From Macrocybe gigantea (lineage: Eukaryota; Basidiomycota; Agaricomycetes; Agaricales; Callistosporiaceae), in NCBI GenBank assembly GCA_011319805.1, contig SJRY01000191.1, positions 1-24,361 of the forward strand: a DNA stretch of 24,361 bases. Reading direction: 5' to 3'. The notes under the pieces are model-generated. The model was given only the letters and a program-made list of their open reading frames with translations, made no database searches and had not been told where the DNA came from. Below are positions 1 through 10,750 of the stretch, one piece after another. The position numbers and the translations under genes were made by a program. Position 1 is the first letter of the stretch. Each line of letters opens with the position of its first letter.

Positions 1-235
1 AAAGGAAACGTTGAGTTTCGCAGAGATGATCACTTTTGTGTGCGTTCTTGTGTCGCTCTAGTTTATCTTTATCGCCGTTTGACATTGTATCTTCTTCTAT
101 TCGTACTACTTCGCAATATCATTGCATTGTATCATAGGCTTACAGTGTCGAGTGTCGAACTCTAGGTATATCACCCACGCCTGTTATTGCTCCCACAAAC
201 AGTACTCCGATCGAGAGCGCTCAAATCCGCAAAGA

Positions 236-281
236 GTATGTCGCAATACTTCGTCTCTCCTCGCGTTCTTATACCTTCCAG
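236..281 (+). other. predicted 46-nt spliceosomal intron in the PAAF1-like gene
   Basis: GTATGT donor, CTTAT branch-like motif and CCAG acceptor. The frame is open through it, so splicing is inferred from motif quality and from the WD-repeat reading beginning just after the acceptor. Confidence 0.55.
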
Positions 282-1328
282 CCTCAAAGAATATCTGCGT
301 TTGACGTTGCTCCAGACAGCTCTAAATTTGCTGCTGGATTTCTGGACGGATCCGTCATCCTTTATCCGGTAGTCGGTATGGATGCTTCTGTGAAAGCGGC
401 TGTCGTGCCACAGGACATCTCAACTGCCATTAGTGCCAGAACGACATCTAGACCACATCTGAGCACTGTAACTCACCTCCAATTCTTTCCCTCTTCCCGC
501 GTCCTATTATCGGCAGGAGCGGATTTCTCACTGACAATACTCCCTGCTGATCTGCCTCTTTCCCCGTCTTCATCTGGAACCAGAATATCGCCGGCCAGGA
601 CACTCCGTGCTCACTCTCGATCGATAACCTCGACCGCCATAATAGGTCCGGGACGCAACATCGTCTCGACCTCCTTGGATTCAATGCTCAAGCTTTGGGA
701 TGTATCCTCTGGATCGGTAATACATTCACTCCTGGCTCAGTCACCAATTACGTCGTCGAGTCTTGGTGATAGAACACCTTCACCACCAGATGGGGAAGAG
801 TACGTGCCCTTAGAGACCAAGGACGACCGCGAAGTGCCAGAAGCACAAACCAAAATCATATTTTGCGGCCTCCAGAACGGCACGTTTGAGCAGCTCGATT
901 TGGGATCCAAATCTTCCGTATATCGATCCAAGCCAGACTCATTGTCATTTTCGCTTTCATGCATAAAGTATTCGTCCGAGCACAATCTCCTCGCAGCGGG
1001 TAGCTCATCAGGAACAGTGACGCTGTACGACACGCGCTCGCTTGGGACCCCTCTCACTTCGTTCAAGAGGAGCGATTCAGGGGTGGAAGACCTAGAATTC
1101 GTGTCGCGTGGGAATGGTGAAATAGGACTGGCGATAGCCACGTCTGATGGGCTTCCCTACATCGCAAGTGTGATCCCGGAAGGCCCGTCCGTCTACTCTG
1201 AACTTGTCGGAGGAGATTGCGATGCCGTGCGGAACATCGAAATTCGACGATTTAACGAGCAGACGGAGATATGGATTGCTGGGGACGACGCTATTGTACG
1301 GCGATATAGCCTGCAATACGACTTGTAA
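282..1328 (+). CDS. PAAF1/Rpn14-like WD40 proteasome assembly chaperone (5' partial)
   Basis: WD40 protein of the PAAF1/Rpn14 family, which binds 19S base ATPases during proteasome regulatory-particle assembly. Visible signatures are a blade ending KLWDVSSG after the motif GPGRNIVSTSLDS, a blade LLAAGSSSGTVTLYDTRS, and a C-terminus with GGDCDAV and VRRYSL, the family's characteristic ending. The frame is open well upstream of the first in-frame ATG at 378, and residues before it (AFDVAPDSSKFAAG, then LDGSVILY) form another WD blade, so 378 is not the start. A good intron lies at 236-281 (GTATGT donor, CTTAT branch-like site, CAG acceptor, 46 nt), so this exon probably begins at 282. A possible earlier exon is 203-235. 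The N-terminus is unresolved or outside the window. No frame break is seen in this exon. Family call is confident; the 5' structure is not. Confidence 0.82.
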   Translation, partial: PQRISAFDVAPDSSKFAAGFLDGSVILYPVVGMDASVKAAVVPQDISTAISARTTSRPHLSTVTHLQFFPSSRVLLSAGADFSLTILPADLPLSPSSSGTRISPARTLRAHSRSITSTAIIGPGRNIVSTSLDSMLKLWDVSSGSVIHSLLAQSPITSSSLGDRTPSPPDGEEYVPLETKDDREVPEAQTKIIFCGLQNGTFEQLDLGSKSSVYRSKPDSLSFSLSCIKYSSEHNLLAAGSSSGTVTLYDTRSLGTPLTSFKRSDSGVEDLEFVSRGNGEIGLAIATSDGLPYIASVIPEGPSVYSELVGGDCDAVRNIEIRRFNEQTEIWIAGDDAIVRRYSLQYDL

Positions 1329-2307
1329 ATTTCGGAGACGGAAGAATATCTGTATTATGTAATTTGTCCGAACCAATGAAAGAATTGGCTCGAAACTTCC
1401 CACGCCATGTTCTGTTCCGCGAAAAAGCCTCAACTCGAGTCCGCTAGTTCTCTTTTCACCTTCCACGCTCACAATGCGCTGGCTTGCCATGACTGTGTCT
1501 TACTCTCAATTGCCTCTTGCGATAACGCCTATCGCTTAGTTGGAGTCTTATTTGCTGCCCTACCTCTGGTTTCGCTGGCATGACCTAGCAGGGCATGTCG
1601 TCTTGGTCTTGACTTAGGTCGTCGCAACTGACGATATGGAACCAACTTTTGTCTCTCATTCACCAGTGATCTCGGCGATAACTTGATTTTGTGCAGTACT
1701 CTCTCTAGGCATAAATCTGATATTGGGTAGGTTTTGAGACTTCAATGAGTCAATGATGAACTGGTGTATCTGACTCGTCTCGAAGACAGACAGCACAGGG
1801 TATCATTTCTGCTATTTGATACTGGCGCGGCCTTTAAGCCCTGCTGCTTTCTCTTATTTCGTTGCCGGCGGGAGGTGCAGATGGGCTCTCGTCTCGCTGG
1901 CCAATCTCAGCCCGGCGATATCGCCAAACACGCTCTACGTCGTTGCCTTGGCCATTCCCAGAATAGCTTGAATGTCCCAGGTGAGCAAAAAGTTTTTCTT
2001 TCAGGTTTGACTCGGGGAACCACGCTTATCGTCGTTTTGCATCCAAAATTTCAGCGTTAGAAATTCTGCGATGACTGCAGATTTGGATTATGTTCTCAAG
2101 GAAGCTGCTTAGTGTGAGCTTGGCTGCTCACGCGTGCGCGACATACTATAGTGGTTATGTCCAGTGCTGTGCACAATCATATTTGCACTTGTTTGTGCAT
2201 CTCACGAACCACTTTGTTTCTCACGTCTCAGCCCGAGCGGATTGTCTTGTACGCAGGCAGCAAGAGAACCTCAATTTCGGTGGCCTGCTACGTACTTTTC
2301 TCCTCAG
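1329..2307. other. intergenic region upstream of the ferric reductase
   Basis: About 980 nt with no convincing gene; short open frames here lack recognisable domains. It must contain the 3' end of the PAAF1-like gene and the promoter of the ferric reductase. A perfect 12-bp palindrome GGCGATATCGCC lies at 1914-1925 and a GATAA core at about 1676. A pyrimidine-rich stretch ending CTCCTCAG directly precedes the reductase ATG and could be a 5'UTR intron acceptor. Confidence 0.5.
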
Positions 2308-4661
2308 ATGGCTGATACGGGCACTCCTCCTACCATTCCTTCAGAATTCCAACAGTACAAGTACGTCTCCTGCCGCAGTCTCCGACGTCGCTATTTGATC
2401 TTATAATCAAGTTCGTACGAGGAAGATCCGAAATGGCAGAAGAAGTTTACCATAATCTGGACATCCGTAGCTGCCTTCGTTGTATTTGTATCGCTCTGCA
2501 AGCTGGCGATTGGATTCTCGTCTAGAAGATGGCCTTATCTGGATGCATTTTTTGGCATTCACGAAGATCCCCGTGATAGGTTTGGGACCTACCAAGTTGT
2601 GCGAAACGAAGATAAAGCGAGCCCAGTGGCCCAGACGAGTAGGACTGTTGCAAGCAAACGAGCACGTTGGTCCATTCCTTCCCGGCTGTTCTCTTCGCTT
2701 CGGTCTGTATTTTACTGGACGCTTCCTGGTATTGGCCTGAACATGGGACAAAGTAATGGTTTTCGTTTACATGCGGAAAAGCGCTTTTTGACCCAATGTG
2801 ACAGTGTGTTTGATTGCTTCATACGCTGCCGCTGTGGTTGCGTGCATCGTCAAGGACGCTCCCCTTAGAGACAACCCGAACCGAGCCGGTTTCCTCGCCC
2901 TGGCTCAGCTGACACCCGTCTTCTTGTTCTCGATGAAGAACTCTCCGTTGTCGCTTCTGCTATCTCCCCCCTTGTTCTCCTACACCCACATCAATTTCCT
3001 GCATCGCTGGGCTGGGCGAACACTCTTTCTCTCTGCTGTTATCCACGGTTCGCTATGGATACGGAATCACCTCCAATGGAATCTCCCAATACTCGGCCAA
3101 CAGAAAGAGACGAGTGGGGTCGCCGCCTTCACAGTGTTGTGCGTCATTGTGCTGTCCAGCCTGAGGCCCGTACGATTGTGGTGTTGGGAATGGTTCTATT
3201 GGATCCAGTACGTCCCGTCTGGTGCCCATGCGCCTCCACCGTTGCAAATATCCTTTTTTTCCTTCTCGCAGCTTCCTCACATTCCCGGCTTTCTTCATTA
3301 CGGTGTGCTATCACACTATTTACGCCGCTCCATGGATTTACCCCCTATTGCCTTCTATGCCTTCGACGTCTTAATGAGAATGCTTCGATACCGCGTTAAG
3401 GATGCTGAGCTCATTCAAGTCGACAATCAGATGACTCTTGTACGTCCGCCATTTTCCAAACTGAACTTTCTGTTAGCATCCCATTAAACCATTACTACAG
3501 ATTCGAATCCCCTTCTGCGAAAAGGGATTCCGTGCTGGTCAATACATTCGCTTGCGCGTCTTTTTTGAAGGACGTGGAGTCTTCGAATCGCATCCGTTCA
3601 GCATAATGTCCGCTCCTAGTACGCCTGCGATGAAGACCTGCTTACGAGCATCAGATGTCGATGCATATTTGAGAAGACCCGAGAAGAGCAGTAATTCTGA
3701 AGAAGACCTGAGCGCTGCCCTCCACAGAAGCAACACTGATGAGGCCGCCGGGATCTTGCTCGGTGTCAGGGTTGTCGGAGATTGGACCAGAGCTCTGAAC
3801 GAGTTCGTCCGTAAGGAAGGCGAGAGGCTCTACTCCACCCCTTCTGCTGGGACGTCACCTCCCATATCGGACGCAGTTATTGCCATACCCACACAGGTCA
3901 TGTTCGACGGACCTTATGGCGGCTGTTCGATCGACCTCACCACTTATGAACGGGTACTTCTACTCGCCGGTGGAAGCGGGGCGACCTTTGCCATCGGTAT
4001 GCTAGATGAACTGGTAGCAGAGTGCTCCGCGAGAAATACATCGACGAAGAGAATCGAGTTCGTCTGGTGTGTTCGATCTTATGGTAAGATCACGTCGCCT
4101 TATAAGTCCTCCCCATCTTCCCGCTGACAATGTCCACCGCGAACGACAGGCTGCATCAAATGGTTCGCTCCGCTTCTCCGTGCTATAGCAGCTACCTCCG
4201 TGTCCCTGTCCCACATCGAGTTGTACATGACTGTCTACGTGACATGCATGTGCTCGCCCGAGCCACTTCCTCTTATTCCCAATTTCGATGTACGTGTGGG
4301 GTGGAGGCCGAAGCTCAACCAGTTGATGTCGGGGCTATTGAGAGCCGGTCGGGGAAGACTCGAGAAAGGCATACCTGTCGACGGTGCACTGGAAGTGGAG
4401 AATGGAAGCGAGGAAGAGATGTGCGACTGCGGCTGCGTGGAAGTGCAGGATGAGACAGGGGCTTCCGAGGCCGCAGACAAGCCTGATGAGAAGGACGCTG
4501 TTGTGAAAGAAGTCGTGGATGATGAAGAAACTTTTGATGGGAGTTTGGGTGTCTGCGTGAGTGGTCCAGGCAGCTTGACGAGGGACGTTGCAAACGTCGT
4601 CGCCTCGCATATGGCCAAAGGCAGACAGATAGGCCTGCATACCGAAGTATTTTCTGTGTAA
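2308..4661 (+). CDS. ferric reductase (FRE/NADPH oxidase-like transmembrane metalloreductase)
   Basis: Membrane ferric-chelate reductase moving electrons from NADPH via FAD and two hemes to extracellular metal. Six exons are read: 2308-2360, 2412-2752, 2805-3207, 3272-3439, 3501-4083, 4150-4661, with introns of 51, 52, 64, 61 and 66 nt. The sum is 2060 nt, so one base is missing; counting it gives 686 aa. Bis-heme pairs H-X13-H sit at about residues 198/212 (HRWAGRTLFLSAVIH) and 266/280, the first His of the second pair being created by splicing across 3207/3272. The FAD motif HPFSIMSAP is near 353, an NAD(P) glycine motif GGSGAT near 479, and the C-terminal GPGSL segment and final HTEVF fit the family. 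The ATG at 2308 is chosen as the only one compatible with exon 2. The frame breaks in the C run at 3343-3347 in exon 4. Gene identity is secure; whether the break is real is open. Confidence 0.88.
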
Positions 4662-5436
4662 GAACAGCATGATTTTGATCAAGTGTACATCTACTCTTTG
4701 TATTAAGGACGGAGTACTTTTGACTATGACAGACGATGTGGCCTTACGGCGGAAGTTGTGAAGAAGTGGACACGGAAAGGAAACTCACTTGGATACACCC
4801 TGTCCACTTTTCCATGCGCCGATTTTTCCCTTCTCTCGTTCATTCTACGTTGTTTGACCCTCTGGTTCAGTCGACTCGCCTTTTCCAGTCCTACTCGCGG
4901 CAATATCAGCACCCGATTCGTCGAGCTGAATCGAGCTGTTGAGTGGTGACAAAGGCTCCGCCAAGTAGTGTACTTGACGGTCCTTCTGGACGAGAACTGA
5001 TAATTTTCTTGAAATCATCGAGACCACGGTGCCGCCGTTCGACGGCTGCAGCGCTGTAGTCCTAATGCTATAACAGACCGGATGGTCTTGACCTTCTCGT
5101 GTATCTCACGAGGGCGAAGACATGACCTTGGAAACCAGCAGCTACGACGCTGCAGTCCTAAGGGTCTAATCCGTATAGCAGTTATTTGGAACTCCACGTT
5201 TGTGACATTGCAAAGGAATTTCTTGTCATTCGAGTGTTATCCAGGTATAGATAGTAGATACGTTACAGAATGGTATGCAGGAGTAAAAAAAAAAGCGGGA
5301 ACAGTGCAATATGGAAAGCAAAAGATCCTACGACCTTGAAAGAGCAAGAGGTATGTATGGTATATAGAAGACTCATTCAAAGAGAACGAAATCGAAAAGC
5401 AAACCACATATATGGTACAGAAAGAGTATCCCGAAA
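4662..5436. other. intergenic region between two convergent genes
   Basis: About 775 nt between the stop codons of the + strand reductase and the - strand coiled-coil gene. No coding region is supported. It should hold both 3'UTRs. There is a 10-A run near 5286 and a short imperfect direct repeat around CGCTGYAGTCCTAA (near 5052 and 5149). Confidence 0.5.
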
Positions 5437-8400
5437 TCAGTCGTCCCAGCCATCTCCATCGCTGTGACGGATGCTGAGGTCCAAGCTCTCAAGGTCGCCA
5501 AGGTGGACCTCATGCTCGGGCTTGAGAAACAGACTTTTGGGACTCGCCGTCATCATCGAGAAGTTCGCCGTTGTGGGAGAGATGCTCGTTGATGTCAGAG
5601 AGTTGTTTCGGACCGACTGCTTGGATTTGATAGAGACCGAAGGCGTCTGGGGAAGGGAGAGCCTAGATTGGTTCAGTCCAGCATTGAGCATGCTTTCGTC
5701 CTGCTCATGGAGCAGCATTGTCATGTTCGCTGGCGGGACTGGAAAGATCGACGACGTGGTGCTGAATCGTCGTATGTGAGTCTCAGAGGAGTAGGCTGGG
5801 GCCGGGAGAGGATGCCCGTTGTCGGGATGATAGGTGATATCTTCTTGCATCTCTGTTCGCTCGTCCTCGGCTCTGCGACCGTGGAGGGCATTGCTGAAAC
5901 GTTCGCGTTCGCGACCAGGGTTGACATAGCCAGGAAGACTCCATCCTTCTGACATCCGCTCAGTCACGGACAATGAACTACTGATGTCGTGCTTCAGTCG
6001 GCTCAGGCCTGCACTAGGAGCGAGGGTGCCCCTCGGCCCGAGGCGACTCCCGGTCTTGAGCAGCTGGGTTCTCAAATCTCCGACTTCTTTCCGTAGCTCT
6101 CCCACCACACCTCGAAGCGTCTCGTTCTCTTCTTCGACTTGCATCAGCCTCTCCCTCAATTCCGAGTTCTCGTCGCGCAGCGTCCGCGTCACCCGTTGGG
6201 AGTCAGAGAGAGCATTCAGAAGAGCGCCCGTTTCAGTCGCATGCTTTTCCTTTAGCTCGCGAACGTCGTCTCTGTCCCGATCCCGTTCTCTTCCCAGATA
6301 TGCATAGGATGAGCTTGATACAGATGTAGGAGCGGTTGAGGTGGATCGAGGAGTGTCCCTGCTGCCGCTGGAAACAGTGTACGTTGGGCTCTCCATCACT
6401 CCGTAGGCTGAAAATGTGCCACTCCCTCTTCTTCCTGTCCCCCGCTGGATCCGCTGCCGACCTCAGACATTGCCATCCTCGAGAGAGCGCGTGAATTGTA
6501 ATCGAAGGAGCCTCTGGTAGAGCCGAACCTGCCCAAAGCACTGGTTAACCCACTAGCACTGCGTTCGCCATCTCTATCGTGGTCAATCAAGCCGGCAGCT
6601 TTAAATGCCTTGACAGTTCTCGGGCCCAACCAGTCCGTCAGCGGCGTGCGTCCATTTGGCCCGGCACCAGGCCCATCCAGCCGTCTTCCAACCTTACCCG
6701 ACAGACTGCTACTGGGTCTGAGTTGGTCAAGCTCGCCAAATTCACCGCGGAGCGGATGCGGAGGTTCCAGGGTGTCCGCGCCTGCACGTACATGGCTACC
6801 AAGAGACCGCACAAACCGCTCCTGGACGCTCATGCTACGCTTTCTTGTTCTGGAAAGGGCTATAGATTCGCCCCAAGAACTCGGTGTATCACCTGGGCTT
6901 GAGTGTAATTCGTCAAGTGATGGCCTGACAGGTGTTCCATATACGAAGCGTAGCTCAGGAGGCGGAGGCCCTGCAGGAGACGACGATTCGCCATTTTCTG
7001 TGGGAGTAGACGATTCCAATGAGATGCGGATTGGCCTTTGATCGAAGCTTCCTCTAACAGTGGAATCCATGGAGCCCCTAGGGGAGACACCACCTGCTTT
7101 CAAGGAAGGCGAAGGAGAAGTCGGGGATAGACGCGCAGTTGGTGACAAGGGTGGTTGAAGGCCTGTCGCAACTCTTTCTCCGTTCTCGGGTGCAGTAAAC
7201 GAATTAGTGGTCGGAGCCACTGACCGTAGCGGTCTCTTTCCAGCGAACGAGGCGAGCCTGGATGACGTTGACGATGGCGTGCCTAACCTTGACTGCAGCG
7301 TACCTGCTCGGCGAGCCAGCAGAGATGGAGTTGAGGTGACAGCCTCGTCAGCCTTTGTTGCGGGCGCGGATCGAAAGCTAGGGACGTTCGAGGCAGAGAC
7401 TGACCGTGATAGCGGCGAAGAAGGGGTTGTGCCGTGCCTTTGCGAGTGACCGTTTCTGAAGTTATCGACAGGTGGGTTCGTAGGCAAGACGTCACTATCT
7501 TTCCCATCTTCAGCTAGGAGAAAATTAACCGAAAAATACTCCTTCAAAGATTTGGAACTTACTCAGTCCAGAAGCATGCACCGACGCGGGACGTAAGCGT
7601 GGCAGGCCAGACTGTTGTCTGGAATGCCGTGGTCGGAGAGTCGTCTTCTGCGTAAAAGTATGGTTCTGCGTCAGAGAATGAGCCGAAGGAGAGGAGGGAG
7701 AACGAGGAGCCGAGGGGGTTGATGGAATGCCCAGTGATGAGGCTGATGCCTGGTTAAGGTCGACGGTTGAAGACTGCGAAGGTTGCGGTATGATGGACAG
7801 ATTTTTGCCGTCTTTCGTAGTCAGATGATTCGGGCTCAACAAGGCTGCGAGATCCGGGTCCAGCGCGTCGAAATTAAAGCTTTTGTCGGGATCTTGCTGA
7901 TGGCCTTCGTCGTCGTCAATGATAACGGCTTCCTTTGTATTGAGCCATTGGCTGGTGCCGAGAGAGTTGTCGGTTTTTATGGCGTCCAGGACTTGATTTG
8001 CGACATGAGTTGTAGAGAGTTCAGCGGCAGATATATCCGCGTCGAGTTCGGACCTAGCATTGGAGCTTTTCGCGTCCGGTCTATCGAACGTCAGCATATG
8101 ACTATCTTGTGAGACGGCAGAAGGTTCCGTGGCAACGGGTGCCAGGATGTCGCGCAACGGAGGGGGGGAAGGTGAAGGTGATACATCGCCCGGTGGTGTG
8201 TGTTTGGACATACCAGAGTTATCGGCCTCGAGGATGATGGAAAGGTCAGTCGGAATTGGAGGAAGAGGGGAGGGTGTTCGTAAAACGGGCGGCCGGTCTG
8301 CAATGCACGTGAGTCAAGGAAAAAAAGAAGGCGGCGCGTCGACGTACTCGAGAACACGACCGTATCGTCATTGTCTTTTGCAGCACGCGTCTCTGGTTCA

Positions 8401-8819
8401 GTTGAAGGATGGTCGGGAAGGGGTTTGTCTAATGTTGACAGAGACAGAGACCTCCTGACACCAGCCTCGCTGGATGAACGACCGATGGAAATGACGGGCG
8501 ACTCTTCGTTCAAAGACACCTTCCTTTCCCTCCCCATCGACTTCCTCACCGAACCAAAATTAACGAATGGGCTCTTTGACGATGGCGCGACGGGGGAGGC
8601 ATTGTTGACGAGCGTCGACTGCTTGTTTGGGCCGAAGGGTAGGAGTGATCGCAAAGACCGAAAGGCCGGGATACCGGAAGGTGTGGCGGGGGGATTAGAA
8701 AGAGGTGAATGTGCTGTAGGAAAGAGCTTGGTGTTCGAAACATTGCTTGTCGACTGACGGCGAACGGATGGAATGGCGGAGGGAAAGGCACTTTTCTTGG
8801 ACTGGTTCGGCGTCGCCAT
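5437..8819 (-). CDS. Ser/Pro-rich coiled-coil protein of unknown function
   Basis: Not recognised. Three exons on the minus strand: 8819-8348, 8297-7563 and 7513-5437, with introns 8298-8347 (GTACGT...TTGCAG, 50 nt) and 7514-7562 (GTAAGT...CTCCTAG, 49 nt). The ATG at 8819 begins MATPNQSKKSAF; a pyrimidine-rich AG just upstream suggests a 5'UTR intron. The exon sum is 3284 nt, one short of a multiple of three, giving 1094 aa if the missing base is counted. Most of the protein is low-complexity Ser/Pro/Thr sequence with many SP/TP sites and basic RxxS motifs, suggesting phosphorylation. A short ordered-looking segment TDWLGPRTVKAFKAAGLIDH sits mid-to-late. A clear heptad-rich coiled coil follows near residues 815-890 (DVRELKEKH through RTQLL). 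The frame breaks at a GGG run (CCC on +) at 6424-6426, where the open frame ends and overlaps the next. A cytoskeletal or polarity scaffold is possible but only a guess. Confidence 0.78.
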
Positions 8820-9385
8820 CGACGCGTTGGAAGCCTGAGGTTGCGAGACTGAAAAGCGAGTTGGAGGCAAGAGAAAGAATGATCAACTGGTTACCGGCCC
8901 AGCTGTTCTTGGCATGAACGAAGAGACGGAGACGATGTTAGTGCATATCAGCAACGCCGACTTTGAACGAGTTCAAAAAAACTGTGAGAACAGCTCAATT
9001 TGATCCAGCCTTTCAAGGAAGGACCCTGACAAGTTATTTCAACAAACTTTGGGACTTTACACACCCAAACGTCCAAGGCGTGCGTAGTACAGTCAGAACG
9101 AAATGCGAACACGGATGAGATTAGTTAATCGCTTTGTGCGCCACGTTGCATGTACTGAGACCCCAACCAACAAAAATTTTGCTCAGTGTACTGTCTTAGC
9201 TCGGTCCTATCACCCGTGCATGCTAGAATCATGCAGGGGACAAGTTAAGTTCAATCATAGTGGTGTGTCCAGACTGGTTGCAGTAGAAGTCCTAGAATCG
9301 TTGTACGTTGGACATGGTCCATATGCTTATTGTTCGGTGGTCAAACTCTCGCTAGTGCGTCGCCTATTGATGGTTTGTGCCTAGC
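8820..9385. other. intergenic region upstream of the coiled-coil gene
   Basis: About 570 nt with no supported gene. It should contain the promoter and 5'UTR of the minus-strand coiled-coil gene, with a possible 5'UTR intron ending near 8857 (CTTTTCAG on the minus strand). An open frame at 9103-9384 has no recognisable domain. The region ends at the LTR of the gypsy remnant. Confidence 0.45.
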
Positions 9386-9714
9386 TGTGAGGGTCAAGGC
9401 GTGACTTGGCCCAAACAAGAGCAAAGGACACGGCAAAGAGACGAGCGAGGCAAAACTAGATATTCGAGGGAAGAATACACGTTGATTCGACAGCCCTTCA
9501 AGTCCCAAATACAGGTGGCTTTTATACATAAAATGGTTTAGGAGAAGTTTTCAGAGAAAACGTAAAGAACGAGTCATAGTAGATTTCTATAGGAGGAGTT
9601 TGTAAAGTAGAGAGTAATGAGCGAATCATAGTGAATTTCTATAGGAGGTAAAGAATAATAAATGAACGAGAATATGATGAAAAATACTTATATATAGAAT
9701 TTAGGGTTGTGACA
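9386..9714 (-). repeat. 3' LTR of the truncated gypsy element
   Basis: On the minus strand the LTR starts TGTCACAACCC at 9714, directly after a polypurine tract, and plausibly ends ...CCCTCACA at 9386, giving TG...CA ends and about 329 bp. A TATAAAA box lies at 9520-9526 on the minus strand. Inside the U3 part a 24-nt motif (CATAGTRRATTTCTATAGGAGG core on +) is tandemly repeated at 9573-9596 and 9625-9648. The 9714 end is well supported; the 9386 end is inferred from terminal symmetry, since there is no second LTR to compare. Confidence 0.6.
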
Positions 9715-10320
9715 CTACCCCCGTTTTGAGGCCGAGATGGGCGAGGCATATGAAGCGGTGGGTCGTAGCGAGTTGCAGGGCGTGTGATGCGTCCAGAGCG
9801 AGTTGTTGTCATAGACGGAGGCTCATACTGATGTGTCGGAGGCTGTAAGGGAGTAGCAGGGCGGTCCGGAGGATGCAGAATGTCGGTGAGAGTGGTTGAA
9901 GGTGCAGGATTTGCAGGAGGAGTAGGCGGAGGCACTCGACGAGTGCGCTGGATGACGATTGAATGAGGTCGAGGTGCGCGTGTGTGTCGGTGGTGAAAGC
10001 ATTCAAGTATTTCGTTGTCTTCGGTAGAGATGTCATCAAGGGTGATCCACGAATTTTCTTCATCGGAGAGACCCTTCCAGTTGACGAAGTAGTCGAAGCG
10101 GTGGCCTACGTTGCGAACATCAAGGACTTCTTTGATGCGAGGGAGTGGCAAAGTCTCAATTTCGACGGGGAGAGGTTCAGCATGGGGTCGGAATTCTGAT
10201 GGGTCATGGTAAGGTTCAAGAAGGGAGGCATGGAATACGGGATGGAGGCGGGAGAGGTAGGTGGGAAGTTCGAGCTGGTAGGCACGGTTGCCCACTGTGC
10301 CAATGATGCGGAAGGGTCCT
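9639..10320 (-). pseudogene. gypsy polyprotein C-terminal fragment: integrase tail plus chromodomain
   Basis: The minus-strand reading from 10320 gives the post-integrase segment GPFRIIG...AYQLELP and HPVFHASLLEPY, which is standard Ty3/gypsy sequence just before the chromodomain. The chromodomain follows (EVLDVRN then FDYFVNWKGLSDEENSWI), with the aromatic and WKG residues that bind methylated histone tails in chromoviruses. A Pro-rich tail follows, and the frame runs through the polypurine tract into the LTR before stopping at 9639. Gag, protease, RT, RNase H and the integrase core are absent, so it cannot move on its own. Confidence 0.82.
9715..9728 (-). other. polypurine tract of the truncated gypsy element
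   Basis: On the minus strand an AAAACGGGGGTAG-like purine-rich stretch abuts the LTR start TGTCACA, the usual position of the plus-strand primer. Confidence 0.6.
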
Positions 10321-10332
10321 TAGGTTATTAAG

Positions 10333-10492
10333 ACTTGCTAGGGTGGACTAGGGTGGAAAATTCTGGCCGCTAGGGTGAGCTAGGATGGGCCTTTTGGATG
10401 GCTAGGATGAGCTAGGATGGCTTTTTGCACTGCTAGGATGAGCTAGGATGAGCTAGAACATGTAGCTAGGATGAGCTAGAACATGTACTCTA
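10333..10492 (+). repeat. degenerate tandem repeat of a 10-bp unit, GCTAGGRTGA
   Basis: At least ten full or partial copies of GCTAGGATGA / CTAGGGTGG-type units, some interrupted by short spacers such as ATTCTGGCC or TTTTGGATG, and a duplicated GCTAGAACATGTA segment. It lies between the truncated gypsy end and the larger minisatellite. No coding or RNA function is evident. Confidence 0.75.
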
Positions 10493-10684
10493 GAATAATA
10501 TAGACTGTTTCTTGGACTGCTAGACAGCTTTTCTGGCAGTACGTCTGCTCTATGACTTTCTGTTACTCTGCATTACCTTGGCTTCCCTGCCATTACCTTG
10601 ACTTACATTTGCTCATGCATTTTGGTGGCCGTCTTAGACGCCTGTGATTTGACTTGATGACTTGCATAGCATGCTTGAATCTGT

Positions 10685-10750
10685 GGCCTCATAGACGCCA
10701 TTGATTTCAGGTGCCATGCTAGTCATATGATCCATGGCGTCTATGAGGCC
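10685..10750. repeat. perfect 17-bp inverted repeat (32-nt loop)
   Basis: GGCCTCATAGACGCCAT at 10685-10701 is the exact reverse complement of 10734-10750, giving a potential hairpin or cruciform. Related arms recur in the array (for example near 11270 and 11317-11334), so the minisatellite is built from both orientations of the same module. Confidence 0.85.

Larger units (their letters stand above)
9386..10320 (-). mobile_element. 5'-truncated Ty3/gypsy chromodomain element with 3' LTR (minus strand)
   Basis: The 3' stump of a chromovirus-type LTR retrotransposon: the tail of the integrase polyprotein with chromodomain, a purine-rich tract and one LTR. The homologous reading starts abruptly at 10320 (GPFRIIG on the minus strand) next to unrelated tandem repeats, so everything 5' of the integrase tail is missing. 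It is unrelated at sequence level to the larger element at 16.3-24.3 kb. Confidence 0.78.

Noticed and set aside
1764..2398. Open frames of 80-102 codons upstream of the ferric reductase
   Set aside because: No domain, overlapping phases, and the region fits a promoter/5'UTR.
3501..3512. ATTCGAATCC resembling a tRNA B box
   Set aside because: It lies inside a well-supported ferric reductase exon and has no A box or cloverleaf.
9103..9384. A 93-codon + strand open frame next to the gypsy LTR
   Set aside because: No recognisable domain or splice context; it ends at the LTR border.
10321..10492. The TAGGG-containing decamer array as an interstitial telomere
   Set aside because: The unit is GCTAGGRTGA with period 10, not a TTAGG(G) register; a single TTAGGT at about 10320 is not enough.
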